DNA of 64,000 nucleotides from Strongylocentrotus droebachiensis (lineage: Eukaryota > Echinodermata > Echinoidea > Camarodonta > Strongylocentrotidae): positions 178,501 to 242,500 of the forward strand of contig JAVYIG010002386.1 in assembly GCA_035222895.1 (NCBI GenBank), in the 5' to 3' direction. The stretch's first letter is position 1. The number at the start of each line of letters is the position of its first letter. Both the position numbers and the translations under genes were made by a program. The notes beneath the pieces were generated by a model. That model searched no databases and was not told the DNA's origin. It was given only the letters and a program-made list of their open reading frames with translations. Below are positions 44,990 through 57,100 of the stretch, one piece after another.

Positions 44990-47687
44990 GTTCAAATAAA
45001 TTTATTCAAGGCAATCCTAATTCCTCGCTTGGGGTAGAGTGATTGTTTAAATTAAGTTTTAAAATGGTTGCACAAATATGACGTGAATCGTCAAACCTTT
45101 GGGAGTGATTATATTTAACATGGGTTCTAATTGTTATTGTTGTTGTTGTTGCTCAGACGCATAGCCCTTTAATATGTCCGGATATCAATTTACCTATAGT
45201 GTATATTAAATTAAAATATTAAAGAAAAAAATTACCTATAGTGTAACTGGCTGCACGGTTTTGTGCTATTTTGTATTGTTCAAAGTCAAGTTTAGAAAAT
45301 AAATCACGTACATTATCAGGTAATCGGGTCATTTTCTCGGGCAGGTTTTGGTGGTATCATTAACAGGTATGTAAACTAATTATATCTACACATTGAGTGA
45401 AAATTCATAATTACGTTCCATTCGAGCAGTGGTAATTCAGAAGTCTCACGTGTAAGATTAGTACAGCAAAGTGAAAGTTAAAATATAACATTTCATTTCT
45501 GGTACAGATAAAAACATAATTTGTAGGCTTCCCCCATTTTGTTTACGAAATTTTGGAAGAATATCATGGTTGAAATGTCCCATTTACAGATTCCTCTTCA
45601 AATGTTCTCATATTCGAGATATGACGATAAATATTATAATTTTTAAACCAAAAGCTCATGGCACAGCTGCGTGTAGTCCCATGAATCAATTTTCGTGTGC
45701 AATACATGTGACTTACAGGAGCACGAATGGGTCAATGTTTTTACAGTTTGATTCTTGCAAAAACCTAATAATATGCCCCGAATTCTTATGTTCTGGCAAA
45801 TCACCCCTTTTAAAATCGCTTCCAGACTGTTGTTTTATCACTATCATTATTTTTTGTAATCATCATAATTATTATGATCGTTATTATCATCGATATTCAT
45901 TATGATGGTTATTTATGTGGCAAAGATAAAATCAAGAAACAGTGAATGCAAAACAACAATAAGATATGAAATCAAAATCACATGGATGCCGGGAAAGAAA
46001 ACATATTAGTTTAATATTATTAACCTGAAGGAGTTCTTTTCCTTTCAATGCGGCCTTACATCGACACATAGCACGGAATAGCAATTTATAATCAATTGTA
46101 AGTAGATACAAGCAGAGAATAATTAGGTAAGAAAAAACAATTAATATCGCCTTATGTACATGTGTCTTCAAAAGATTGATTATCACTTAACCAGTACTCG
46201 AGCTTTGTTTCGTAGATACTGGTATGAAAAATGGCTGAAACTATTAGCACCCACACGCAATCCTAATCTAGGTCAAACGTTATTAATTACATGCATTGCT
46301 AAAACAAAAGAAAGTTCATGCGTTCGGTAGCTAGCTAATGACAGATTGCTGAAACTAAACGTATGATAGCTAAATAAGTAGAAGTCGTTAAAGACCATAT
46401 CCGAACTGGAAAATGAAATGGATAAATCATATATGAGCTGAAAGCTTATAAGCCATAGATTACAATAATATCAATTGTATGCCACTCTAGTGTCTGCCAG
46501 AGGAGTATCAGCCCTCTGAAAACTCAAAATCCAAAGCTTTGAAAATCGGAAGTGATCGACCTAAAAACTTGCTATCGACTTGATGACATCATTTTTATGC
46601 TGAGTACGCATATCCACAATGGCTTGACATTAATTAAGCACGGCTCATCGCCTCAGCTACATATAGCTGAACCGATGGGGTCGATATGCTATGTCGTCAC
46701 TTTAACTTCGGCGCATTTGACACCTGCTGACCCGTCATTTAGAGGCGGAAAATGACTTTTTAATTTGCTTTTGTGCAATAATGAAAGGGTAAATACTTTG
46801 TATTCCTTTATATTTGTATTCTACATTCACTCAGTTTTCCATTTATATCAAGTTGTATTTTCACCGGATAGGGTCTTTAAACATCTTATGATAAGATAAT
46901 TGATGGTAATCAAAACAGCTGAGTTGGTTTAGTTTCATATTGCAGACATTTATGATACGAACGTATGAGGACGAGCCATTGGACACAACCATAAAAGGAC
47001 ACAACCAGAAAAGGACAATCAGACAATCGCAGTCATTGCGTTTATCTTAACGTTTTGTTGGGTACATCAAATTTTATTGTCATATGTACAACCGCTAGGG
47101 CTCTGCAGATTTGACGCTTTACAGCTTTAATTCGTAATTAACAATCATAAAGTTACCTACACTCACATTCAATGAAGGTAAGATATATTTAAATCTTTCT
47201 TTTTCCTACCTTTAGTTTGAGCATTTATTAATTTGTCCAGGGGCGCGAAATGGAATTGATAAACTGCAATAAGAAGGTTCGATTTATTATTTTAAATATT
47301 TTTTGTATGCATTTTGGCATGTATCATACTAGGTCAAATTTAATTTGGATCAACATTTTTGCTGTTGAAGCAATTAAAGCTGTGTTAAAAGATGAAACCA
47401 CGCCCCTGTTTGCATTAATTTGGTGTCTAGTTTCCTTAAGTAAGAACTAAGGAAATTGTGTTACATGTGTTATTCCTTATAGGGAAAAAGTTTGCAATCG
47501 GTTATCTTGATATTCTGTAATAAATTTATTGAAAATCTTAACAAATCATAAATATTACCTTTCTTCAAAAGTATGTTTATTCATGATAGTGCTGTTGGAT
47601 AGGTGGAGCAAAGCCGCATGGGGCAACCATTGATAAGTTTGAAAGAAGAAAGATAAAATAAATAATTTGTTCCCCTTTTTCCAACAG
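44990..47687. other. Intergenic stretch upstream of the TLR gene
   Basis: No exon-like frames or strong repeats seen in 2.7 kb. ATT/ATC-rich at 45840-45910. CCAACAG at 47682-47688 looks like a splice acceptor 11 bp before the TLR start codon. Confidence 0.4.
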
Positions 47688-47699
47688 AAATTGTTCGTT

Positions 47700-50396
47700 A
47701 TGGCTTACAAACACCGAATGCTTCTGGACCCTTTGTTTTTCCTGGTAATCATAAGCTTTTTGCAAGCACTTCCTGCAGACACGGCAGTCTTGTCCTACAA
47801 GCTAGGAGATACCGAAACCTCTTTTGAGGGGTGTACATTTGAAATTAAATCGAATACTGCTTTTTGCGAGAGACTCGGGTTAACGCACGTTCCCAGAGAG
47901 CTCCCAGAGGTTGTTGAAATCCTGAGGATCGGTGACAACAGTATTACGTCACTCTTGAACTCCTCGTTTGAAAGGTACTCTTATGTCACCTACCTAGACA
48001 TCTCCCAGAACGACATCAGAGTGATAGAAACCGCAACTTTCTACCCCCTCAAAGAATTAAATCTCCTACGCATATCCTGGAACCGGCGTATGGTACTTCC
48101 AGCTGAAGGTCTACTCAGATGGAACACCAAGTTGTCCTACCTGGATATGTCCGAGTCAAGCTTGAAATCACTTCCGGGTGACATTCTAAGGTGGAGCCCG
48201 TCGTTAGATAAAGTATTTCTCAGCTACAACGAGCTGTCCTCCGTGCATATCACCCGTTGTGCCAAAGTGCGTATAGTCGACTTGTCAAATAACAATATTG
48301 AACAGCTCACGGATGATACTTTTACCTTCACTTGTCAAACGGAAGCACTCTACCTCACACACAATCTCATCCGATCAGTTGACCCTGGTGTTATTGCATC
48401 ACTACAAGTCCAATCATTGGTGCTAGGAGGAAACAAACTGACTTTAGAGGTTGTTAAAGATATCTTCACTGGCGTCTCGGGTTCGACGATCGAGAACCTC
48501 GCAATCATAGCAGCAGGCCTTGGCAGCTCTGGGAAAATTCCTAGAGATTTATTTGATCCACTGCGGAATCGCACTCTTTCAACACTTGACTTGTCCAGAA
48601 ATCCTATGATACTACATTCTTCTATATTCTCGAGTTTGAAAAGGGTTTCGGAGTTTGTTCTCAATAGCAACGGTATAGATAGAATCGAACCTGATTTCTT
48701 TGAAGGTATGCAAGAACTAAGAGTCTTGAACTTGGACTTCAATCGAATAGGAACCATCAACACAACAGGTTCTGCATGGAGAAGTGACTTAGTTGAGATG
48801 CACTTATCTGACAATTCTTTAACCAAAATTTCACCTTCCACATTCCGCGGTTTGCGGAATTTGAGGCTTTTAGACCTGACGAATAACCAAGCCCTCGCAA
48901 TACTAGAACTGACATCCTTTTCGGGACTAAAACGAATTGAGACCATTAAACTTTCCTATAGCAATCTTGTAAAATTTGGTTTGTTAACTCCGAGCTTAAG
49001 ATCTCTTTCCTTGGACAGTTTCGGCTTCCCTCTAAATTTGATGCCTGAATTATCCTTCCGAAATTTAAGTTCTCTTGAATATTTGAAAATTACGGATTCT
49101 TGGGTTTCCAATTATAACCTGTGGGATTGGAGAGTGAATGTTTCTCTTTTTGATGGGTTGTTTAATCTTACGAATTTGGATCTGAGTAAAAATCCCAGGA
49201 TGTCGGCAACTTTCAAAGAGTCGCAACCGCGTATCTTCCGATCTCTCACGGCTCTACAAACCCTTCGTCTCGAACACTGCAACATCTCAACGATTCATTC
49301 ATCAGCATTCACAGGATTGAAATCGCTCCAAGTGCTGAATTTAAAAGGGAACATAATTCAACAACTTCATTTTGATTTACTGAAGGGCTTGGGTCAAGTA
49401 CTTAGTATAAATCTTGCTGACAATCGCCTAGCATACCTCGACAAGGAAGTGTTTTCCAATAACCTTAGATTGGAAACTCTTCTCTTGTCAAACAACAAAT
49501 TAACGCTCTTAAACCAAAGTACTTTTAAACCAATTGAGTCTTCGCTTTCCTCTATCGATCTTTCATTGAATCAAATCATATGTGACTGTGATTTAAGCTG
49601 GCTTCTCGATTGGATCGGTCGTCCAATAACACTCCTCAACGAGAATAAAACTCTCTGTTCGCCAGCATCTTTAAAGCCGTTGCAAAACAAACCTCTCCTT
49701 GATTTTGATCCCTCAGAGCTTTGTAGCCTCAGCATCCCTCTCGTATGTTTGCTTCCCCTCGCTGCCATTAGCCTGGTGGTCATTGTCGTGCTCGTTTACC
49801 ACTATCGATGGCAGTTGAGGCACAGGCTCTTTCTCCTGAGACTGGCCGCCATTGGGTACATGGAGATACAAGACACCCGGGAGCACGATGATTACGAGTT
49901 CGACTTGAACATCATTTACTACGACGATGACGACGAATGGGTACGTGAGCACCTTCGGCTAGCCATCAGAGACCGGCTCCCGCAGTACCAGAGGAACATC
50001 TTTGGTGATGAGGACCTCGTCTTGGGTATGCACTACTTGGAGTCGGTCGACTATGTGGTGAGGGGTAGTTACAAGACCGTTGTGTTGCTCAGCAGGGCCG
50101 CTGTCGGCGATCGCTGGTTCATGCTCAAGTTCCGTACGGCCATGGACCACGTGAGTGATACCCAGACCGAATTTGTCCTCGTGATTTTCCTGGAAGACAT
50201 CCCCGACGAAGAACTACCCTTCTTGGCAAGGTTGTACCTAAGTGATGGCAGACCCTATCTGCATTGGCCTGATGAAGTCAGGGGACAGGAATATTTCCTT
50301 GATGAACTGACCAAGAATCTGACCATCAATCTAAAAACGAACGATTTGATTCCTAATGCTTTGTATCCATTTTCACGATGTTACACTACAGACTAA
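47700..50396 (+). CDS. Toll-like receptor, single exon
   Basis: 898 residues from ATG 47700. Signal peptide (residues 1 to about 28, core LFFLVIISFLQA), a Cys-containing N-terminal cap, about 20 leucine-rich repeats (LDLSRNP, LDLTNNQ, LNLKGN, INLADNRL), a C-terminal cap with CDCDLSWLLDW and two later Cys, a transmembrane helix near 677-702 and a TIR domain from about 732 (FDLNIIYYDDDDEWV) to 880. The TIR has LVLGMHYLESVDYVV where vertebrate TLRs have the RD..PG BB loop, and FRTAMDHV downstream, a pattern I associate with echinoid TLRs. Intronless TLRs in large families are characteristic of sea urchins. It senses microbial or self ligands and signals through TIR adaptors; the ligand cannot be predicted. 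The ATG was preferred over upstream in-frame non-ATG codons because of the signal peptide and the acceptor-like CCAACAG just before it. Confidence 0.97.
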   Translation: MAYKHRMLLDPLFFLVIISFLQALPADTAVLSYKLGDTETSFEGCTFEIKSNTAFCERLGLTHVPRELPEVVEILRIGDNSITSLLNSSFERYSYVTYLDISQNDIRVIETATFYPLKELNLLRISWNRRMVLPAEGLLRWNTKLSYLDMSESSLKSLPGDILRWSPSLDKVFLSYNELSSVHITRCAKVRIVDLSNNNIEQLTDDTFTFTCQTEALYLTHNLIRSVDPGVIASLQVQSLVLGGNKLTLEVVKDIFTGVSGSTIENLAIIAAGLGSSGKIPRDLFDPLRNRTLSTLDLSRNPMILHSSIFSSLKRVSEFVLNSNGIDRIEPDFFEGMQELRVLNLDFNRIGTINTTGSAWRSDLVEMHLSDNSLTKISPSTFRGLRNLRLLDLTNNQALAILELTSFSGLKRIETIKLSYSNLVKFGLLTPSLRSLSLDSFGFPLNLMPELSFRNLSSLEYLKITDSWVSNYNLWDWRVNVSLFDGLFNLTNLDLSKNPRMSATFKESQPRIFRSLTALQTLRLEHCNISTIHSSAFTGLKSLQVLNLKGNIIQQLHFDLLKGLGQVLSINLADNRLAYLDKEVFSNNLRLETLLLSNNKLTLLNQSTFKPIESSLSSIDLSLNQIICDCDLSWLLDWIGRPITLLNENKTLCSPASLKPLQNKPLLDFDPSELCSLSIPLVCLLPLAAISLVVIVVLVYHYRWQLRHRLFLLRLAAIGYMEIQDTREHDDYEFDLNIIYYDDDDEWVREHLRLAIRDRLPQYQRNIFGDEDLVLGMHYLESVDYVVRGSYKTVVLLSRAAVGDRWFMLKFRTAMDHVSDTQTEFVLVIFLEDIPDEELPFLARLYLSDGRPYLHWPDEVRGQEYFLDELTKNLTINLKTNDLIPNALYPFSRCYTTD

Positions 50397-50877
50397 AGCG
50401 ATTTCTTTAAAAGCTCGTGGTCGTATCTTTGACTATAGACGACAAGCCTGTGCCCTTTTTCATAAAACCTGCTATCAAATTGCAATAACTGTCATAAGTT
50501 ACCGCGAGTTCATTGCATTTGATTGGCTGAGACCAAATTTGTCATTGAACTAATAAGCATTTGTTATTAATATGAAGTTTTTATATATGAACCAGGTCAA
50601 TAATGTTTCACCCCGTTGGTGCTCCAGTGCGTCCTCTCTTTTTCTATTTCTCTCTCTCTCTCTCTCTCTCTTAAATAGAACTCGATTCTAGGGAATATCT
50701 GATACCCTTTATATTTTCTCCATTGTCTTTTTCCTCAATTTATTCAAACCCCAATAGAATAGAGGACAAGTATTGTCTTTACAAGTAAAGATTCCTAGAT
50801 TGAAGAAACGGGGAGAAGACTGAATGGTCGATTGAGTATTCCCTCTCATTCACTGAGGGCAGGACGGAGTGGGACGA

Positions 50878-51034
50878 TACCCATATCATTGACTTTGAAA
50901 CACACTTCTGCTCAAGAAAGGTGAAATAATCCATGTAGATCAAACGATTAACCCTTTACTGAATGCGGACTCTGGCTATTCACTGTCACGTGTCCTCGCT
51001 CCAAACAGTCATCTCGAGGCAGCAGACAGCAATG
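50878..51034 (+). repeat. Dispersed repeat, copy 2
   Basis: Partner of 3630-3812 in the same orientation, sharing TTGACTTTGAAACACACTTC and GGCAGCAGACAGCAA. About 480 bp after the TLR stop. Confidence 0.6.
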
Positions 51035-51579
51035 TGTCTCTATCGGTTCTGGTTTGTTTTCTCCTCTTATATCTGTTTGTTTAGAAACCGATATATATAT
51101 ATATATATTTCATTTTTTGCTCATCTGGATATTTGCCCTATCACACATTCTTTTCTTCCCCTCTTTTCCCTCTCTCTCCCCGGTCAGACCTCCTTCCTTC
51201 CTGGCTCTCCTTCTTTGTTGATTTCCTCAACTTTTCCAGACTGTCTACAACATGACGTATATTCAATTGTTTTGTGCTTGCCCAACCAAGCAGATTTCGC
51301 AGTTACGGTTATTTTAACAAATTAGAAACGGGTTGGCCCAACTCTGTGAATTGATGGCTCCCAGTGCATTGGTCGAAGGTTACACGATAGGTGGCGCTCT
51401 TTTGTTATATTTGTGCGCAAGAAGAGTATTTTAGTCAAGCACAACGTTTTTATATGCGACCCGATATGGGAGCTTATTGTAAGTTTTCATAGAAATCGTT
51501 GAAAGAATATACATATTACAAGCAGGTTTCGATTCGGTATCTTATCTGGGCACATTTTGGTTCAACCATAGTTGGGAAA

Positions 51580-51870
51580 CCAGAGAGAGAAAGGCAAAGA
51601 GAGAGAGAGAGAGAGGCGAATGGTTCGCACAACAAGGATAGATATATTATGTAAAGCGAGCTGGAGGGGGTGAAGTGAGATAGAGAAAGAAAGAAAAAGC
51701 GGGGAAATGAAGAGATAGAGAGGATAAGAGTGTGTGAAAGAGACATAGAGACATAGAGACAGAGATAGACAGAGATAGACAGATACATAGACAGACACAC
51801 AGACACACATGATACATGGGGAGACTGAGGGGGAGTAGAAAGACAGACAGTCAAAATAGAAAGAGAGAGG
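51580..51870. repeat. Purine-rich GA and AGACAT/AGACAG repeat
   Basis: (GA)n at 51590-51615 and degenerate ACATAGAGACAGAGATAGAC units at 51745-51812. Long minus-strand open frames (LSLSLSL) are composition artefacts. Confidence 0.85.
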
Positions 51871-54094
51871 AGGGGCAGCTAGGAAAGTAGATTCCAATCC
51901 CATCTAATCCTTTAAAAATTGCTACGTTCGGCGTTCCATAGATATACTATTATAACTAACATGTCAATATGCCTTCTGCACAACCATGCACTTGAGAACC
52001 ACAATAGGCTTACATGATCATCAAAGTTAAATGCATTTCCTACTGCTGACGAACCGTACACTTGTACATGGAGGACTGTTTTATCGCAACTTTGCCCCCA
52101 CGCCGTTAATACTTTACTAGATGGTAAACACTTTGTTATTTCCCTCAAACAACACGAACAAGTGTCAATACATTCCTTTGCTATTACAAATCTGTTTGCT
52201 CTATTAGAGCTATCGCATACGTAAATGAGTAATCAGAGTTTGTTCATTGACTGTTCAACTGAATCAGATTCGACAGCAGATTTTTTACGTTTTATGGTCA
52301 TACTTCTTTTCGGTTATTTCATTTTTGGCTTGAGTTAAATTGATGTTATTTCGTACTGAAACGCAGACTGTATTTTATCACCTCATGACATCCTTTTAAT
52401 CTTCAATATAATATGTCAAAATGGATTGTTTCAAATTCATGTACAGTTGACAACTAAACTATTCATATCCTTACCAAGTTTTGTAATTTGTTAAATATAT
52501 AACAAATTGATTGCCCCTGATTTCATATTTCTTGAGAATGTGACATATGTAAGTTTACCTCTACAAGTATTCACAAAACATCTCATTTACAAGGGGTATA
52601 AATCGTTTATTTGTTAACTGCATTTTCTTTACATCTTGCTTTAAAATGTACATGTTGAGTCTAGATTGATATAATTCATATTAACAATTGTCCCACTACC
52701 GGATTTGTTTTTCTTCTGAATTTCCAAGGTCATTTTGCAAGTGTATATGGCATAAGTCCTCTAGTATCTGAATTAAATTCATTCGAAATTTTAACGATGA
52801 CTCCATGTACAATCAAGAATCAACAGTTTTCATTAAAATATCAATGGTGATAAGCCCCGAAGTGTGAACATTAAAATAGAAAAAATATACCCTTAAAGCT
52901 TGTAATACTTTAAATAACATTTCTGAAAATTAATCTAGCCTTGACGATTTAAGAATTTAAGACCATTGCTAAAATCTGGGATCTACAATTTAACTCTTAT
53001 GTCATTTCTGGGATAACAGTTACATTTTAAGAGGGCATGGAAATTGTATTCCAGTAAAGCAGCTATAAGACGATTAATAAATCGGAGATGAAAATTTTGA
53101 ACTGCACTTTAACTTGTCACTGTACCCTGATCCTCGCCAAAACTGTTTAAATTATAAAATAAATTGTACATAGTGATACATATTTTTATTGCTCTAAACA
53201 ATATTGACGAAGAAAAGAATAATATTTTGTGTTGCTAACGATTATACGATGTGTTCATTTTCACAGAAGCATAATAAAACATTCGTGCTCGAAAGTTATA
53301 TTTCAATGAAAATTGAATAGCCCTTGTATTTATATGTTTTTATGTCACACATTAAAAAGGGATCGTTTCGAAACAGAATGAACGTAAAATATGTTGTTAA
53401 TTTTCAGCATAACCTCAGCCAAAATAAGAGTTACATCTCAGCCCGGCATCATGTTTGTTCGTTAAAAACCAATGACATTGTTTGCTCCCTAGTTAATCTT
53501 TACCAAGGTCACGTGATGTCTGTAAAATATAATTATTCATGCATCATCTTTTTTCCTCAACCCCCCCCCCCCCCTCCCCTAATCGCCATCTTGGTTTTAG
53601 ATGTGAATGCTAATAATATGAATATTGTATTACAGGGGAAGAAACAATCTTATCATATTGAGGGCATAAATTGACTAGAGAGCCATTTTAAGAGTCAAAC
53701 AAATTTTAAAGCTGGGAATAATTTAAAGGTATTTGCACCCCTCCAAGAACAATGGGATTGTCCTTGCCGGCACACCTTCTGCCTGGTACAGCATTATGCA
53801 TCATCATGTTAATCTTTAACTATCTATTGACAAAAGCCCTGCAATAATTTTGTTTGCACATTTCCAATACAACGGGGTCACAGGTCACCACCCAAGATGC
53901 ATTGCGAGCATTTTTCTGTTCATCACGTCTGTGCAGTAACACACCCAAGCGGTACAGAGATATAATAGTATACGAATAATACACATACATTTAGGCGGGA
54001 AGTGTGGACAATGATATAAACTGCTGGAAAGATTTTCATATTTTTCGAGGACGATTTACGGTGATTTTTCTTGGTGCAATATTTCCAAACCAAG

Positions 54095-54167
54095 ATGGCT
54101 AAAGGGATCCTGGTTCTGTTATGCTGCTCTCTTTGTGCGATGCAAGCCTATGCACTAAATCAAGAAA
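54095..54167 (+). CDS. Mesh-like gene 2, exon 1 (signal peptide)
   Basis: ATG in context ACCAAGATGG, hydrophobic leader LVLLCCSLCAMQAYA, then LNQE; phase 1 out, donor GTGAGT. Confidence 0.85.
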
Positions 54168-57100
54168 GTGAGTATATTTTCTTGACCAATATTTCTCTTA
54201 CAAAAGGTGCTGCTTTTTTGTCCGTAACGGATGCACTTTGTTGACTCGGTGAAGGCTAAAATTCAAAATGGCGCTCTTTAATGTGCCTGCAAATGTGGAA
54301 CTTAATCTGGCATGTTTTCGCTACTTTGTGTTTCTTATTCTGAAGGTTTTCCTTAAAAACATCACATTTTGTGGAATGTATCGACAACCACTAGAATTCT
54401 TTAGGCATTAAACATGAGCATTATTCATTAATAATGTATATGGTATCATATAAATGGGTCAATATGTATAAACTTGTTTCGAGAACCGGAATTTTCAATT
54501 TGTTTCAATGTCGGCTTATTAACTTTTTATCCAATGTTGTACGCCTGTTTTATACTTCATTCTCCATGTTAATTATATAAATTTGTCATCAATTTGATAA
54601 CGCTTGCCGGAGCGATAGCCGAGGTATGATAATTTCCAAAGCTCTAACGAAGCACGTAGCGACGTTAGATCATAACGTTATATGCGCTTACAAGAATGGC
54701 ATATTATTATTGTCATTATTAAATTCTAGAACATTTTTTTGTTGGTTTTGTTACCATTCTTTATTGCTATTGTAGTCCTGTGTAGAATTTTCGTTATATT
54801 CTTGTTATCTCTATCTGGTAACGATTTGTTAAAGGTAAAGACCAGTAATGGTCATGCGATTGCATTGTGAAAGAAACGTTGTGGAATCGATCAGAAAAGG
54901 TTGATCATCTAGCATCTAGCATCTGCAAGGTTCTGGAATCATCAAAATGATAAGAAATTTGGCCCATTCTTCGTAAAGTTACAAGCACTATACACAGAAA
55001 GATGTATATGGGACTACCCTATATCTCTCACACGACCATGAGAGAAACAAATTTACCAAATATATGAATTAGTAGGCGGTTTCCCGGCAAATTTGTTATC
55101 ATCATGTATTAGTCAAAACATATTCTTTCACATGCTTGGTAATGAGAGCTTCCATTTCATTTTTTGAATACTGGTCTTTACCTTTAAGATCATTCGAAGT
55201 CAAGAATCATATGCATTTTTATTTTAAAGGAACTTTAATACTGACCAAATATCAGTTACTATTTTACCGACATCTACTGTATAAGTCCGAATGAATTTTT
55301 TTCTATTTTGGTCCAATACTTTACAAATCATTTATTAGCATGACGTGAAACAACGATAACGATAGCGGTTGAGACAACAATAGTAATTGCTGCAAAAACT
55401 AGTTTGATTTTCCAACTTATTATTGCTACTCATTGTGGGCCTTTTTTTAAATTTCGATATGTTCTGAGTTTGAAATCAATAACCCAACAGATTTATCATG
55501 TTTGTAAAAGGGGGTGGATAATGTAACAAATGTGAAATTATGCTTATCCGTGACATCTCAAAATGGAAAGAGATAAATTCACAGTTTTATTTTGTACGAT
55601 TTTATTCAAAGAAAATCGTGACATTCGCTTTTTACACTTTTCTAGGGTGAAAAACTTTCTGCCTACTAGTGATGACAATTCAACTTTTTTAATGTAGCAC
55701 GAATGTTTGTTTGTTCAACTCATCTGGTAACTTAACCAAACACATGATAACTCTGGATATAACTGTGTATTAAACTGTTACTTGATTTAAAAAGACGTTA
55801 TGATGCACTGCTTTTTATGGTCTCCATTGTGTTAATAGATGCCAGGAAAACATCACTTACGGGGTTCAAATAAACACCCAAAAAAAAATCGGCTCGCGGC
55901 TCGTGGACGATGCTCCGCATTGTCATTATTTTGGTCAACGCCCCCCCCCCCCCCTTAGCAAAAAGCTAGATCCGCCCCTGTATTAAGACCGATAATGATG
56001 ATGATGATGATGATGATAATAAGAAAAATGATGATGATTATGATAACAATAATGACACTAAGAATAACATGATAGGAAATAATAATAATTCAATACAATT
56101 GTGTGATTGTTATTATCATTATTATTAATATCATTATCATCATAAAACTTGTCATTATTATTATTATTATTTTATTATTGTCAGTAACATTACCATTATC
56201 ATTATCAAAAGTAGTAGTAGTATTGTATTATCAACATCTTCATTATCATCACCCTCATCTTCGTCGTCGTCATCATCATCATCATCATTATCATCATCAT
56301 TATCATCATTATTCTTTCTGTACGAGAACGAACAAAAAAATTTAGTCTGAATATTTGATCCTAGCCTTCTTTTTTTGATTGTCTCTGATCTCCAGACTTC
56401 TATCCCTTCGGTGAGGGCAATCGTGATGATTTCCTGAGACAAGACAACAACGTCGCCTCCCCTGCCATCGACTTGAGATGGGGCGTCCCTTTCTACAACA
56501 AGAAATACTGGAAGATTTTCGTACGTAGTCATTTTTTCTTTATTTGTTTAATATTTGTCATTTTATGAAGATCTTCGTGATGGTGGTGGTTGTGATGATG
56601 ATGATGGTGGTGGTGGTAGTGGTGGTGGTGGTGAAGATGATGATGATGATAATGATGATAATGATGATGATGGTAGTAGTGATGATGATGAAGACGATGA
56701 TGATGATGATGATGATGATGGTGATGGCGATGGCGATGATGACGATGGTGGTAATAATGATGATAATGAAAAGGATGATGATGGTAATGGTGATGATGAT
56801 GTTGATGATTTTGATTATAAATAATGTGATGCTAGTGACGATGATGATGGTGGTGATGATAAAGTGGTGATGTTGGTTATAATAATATAATAGCGATAAT
56901 TATTATAATTCATAATACACAAGACGATGATAGTGATGATGATTATGATGATGATGGTGGTGATGATGATAGTGATGATGTTGGTTATAATAATATAATA
57001 ACGATAATTATTATGATTCATAATAAACAAGACGATGATAGTGACGATGATCCTGATGATAGTGATGTTTGTGACTGCCCATATCCAAGTTTTCCCTAAA

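Larger units (their letters stand above)
50397..54094. other. Intergenic stretch with CT/GA microsatellites
   Basis: (CT)n at 50649-50672, TA run 51088-51108, long GA/GACA-rich tract 51580-51870, C-tract 53561-53577. No gene-like frames. Confidence 0.5.

Noticed and set aside
48350-48946. 198-codon minus-strand frame within the TLR
   Set aside because: Shadow of the leucine-rich repeat coding strand.
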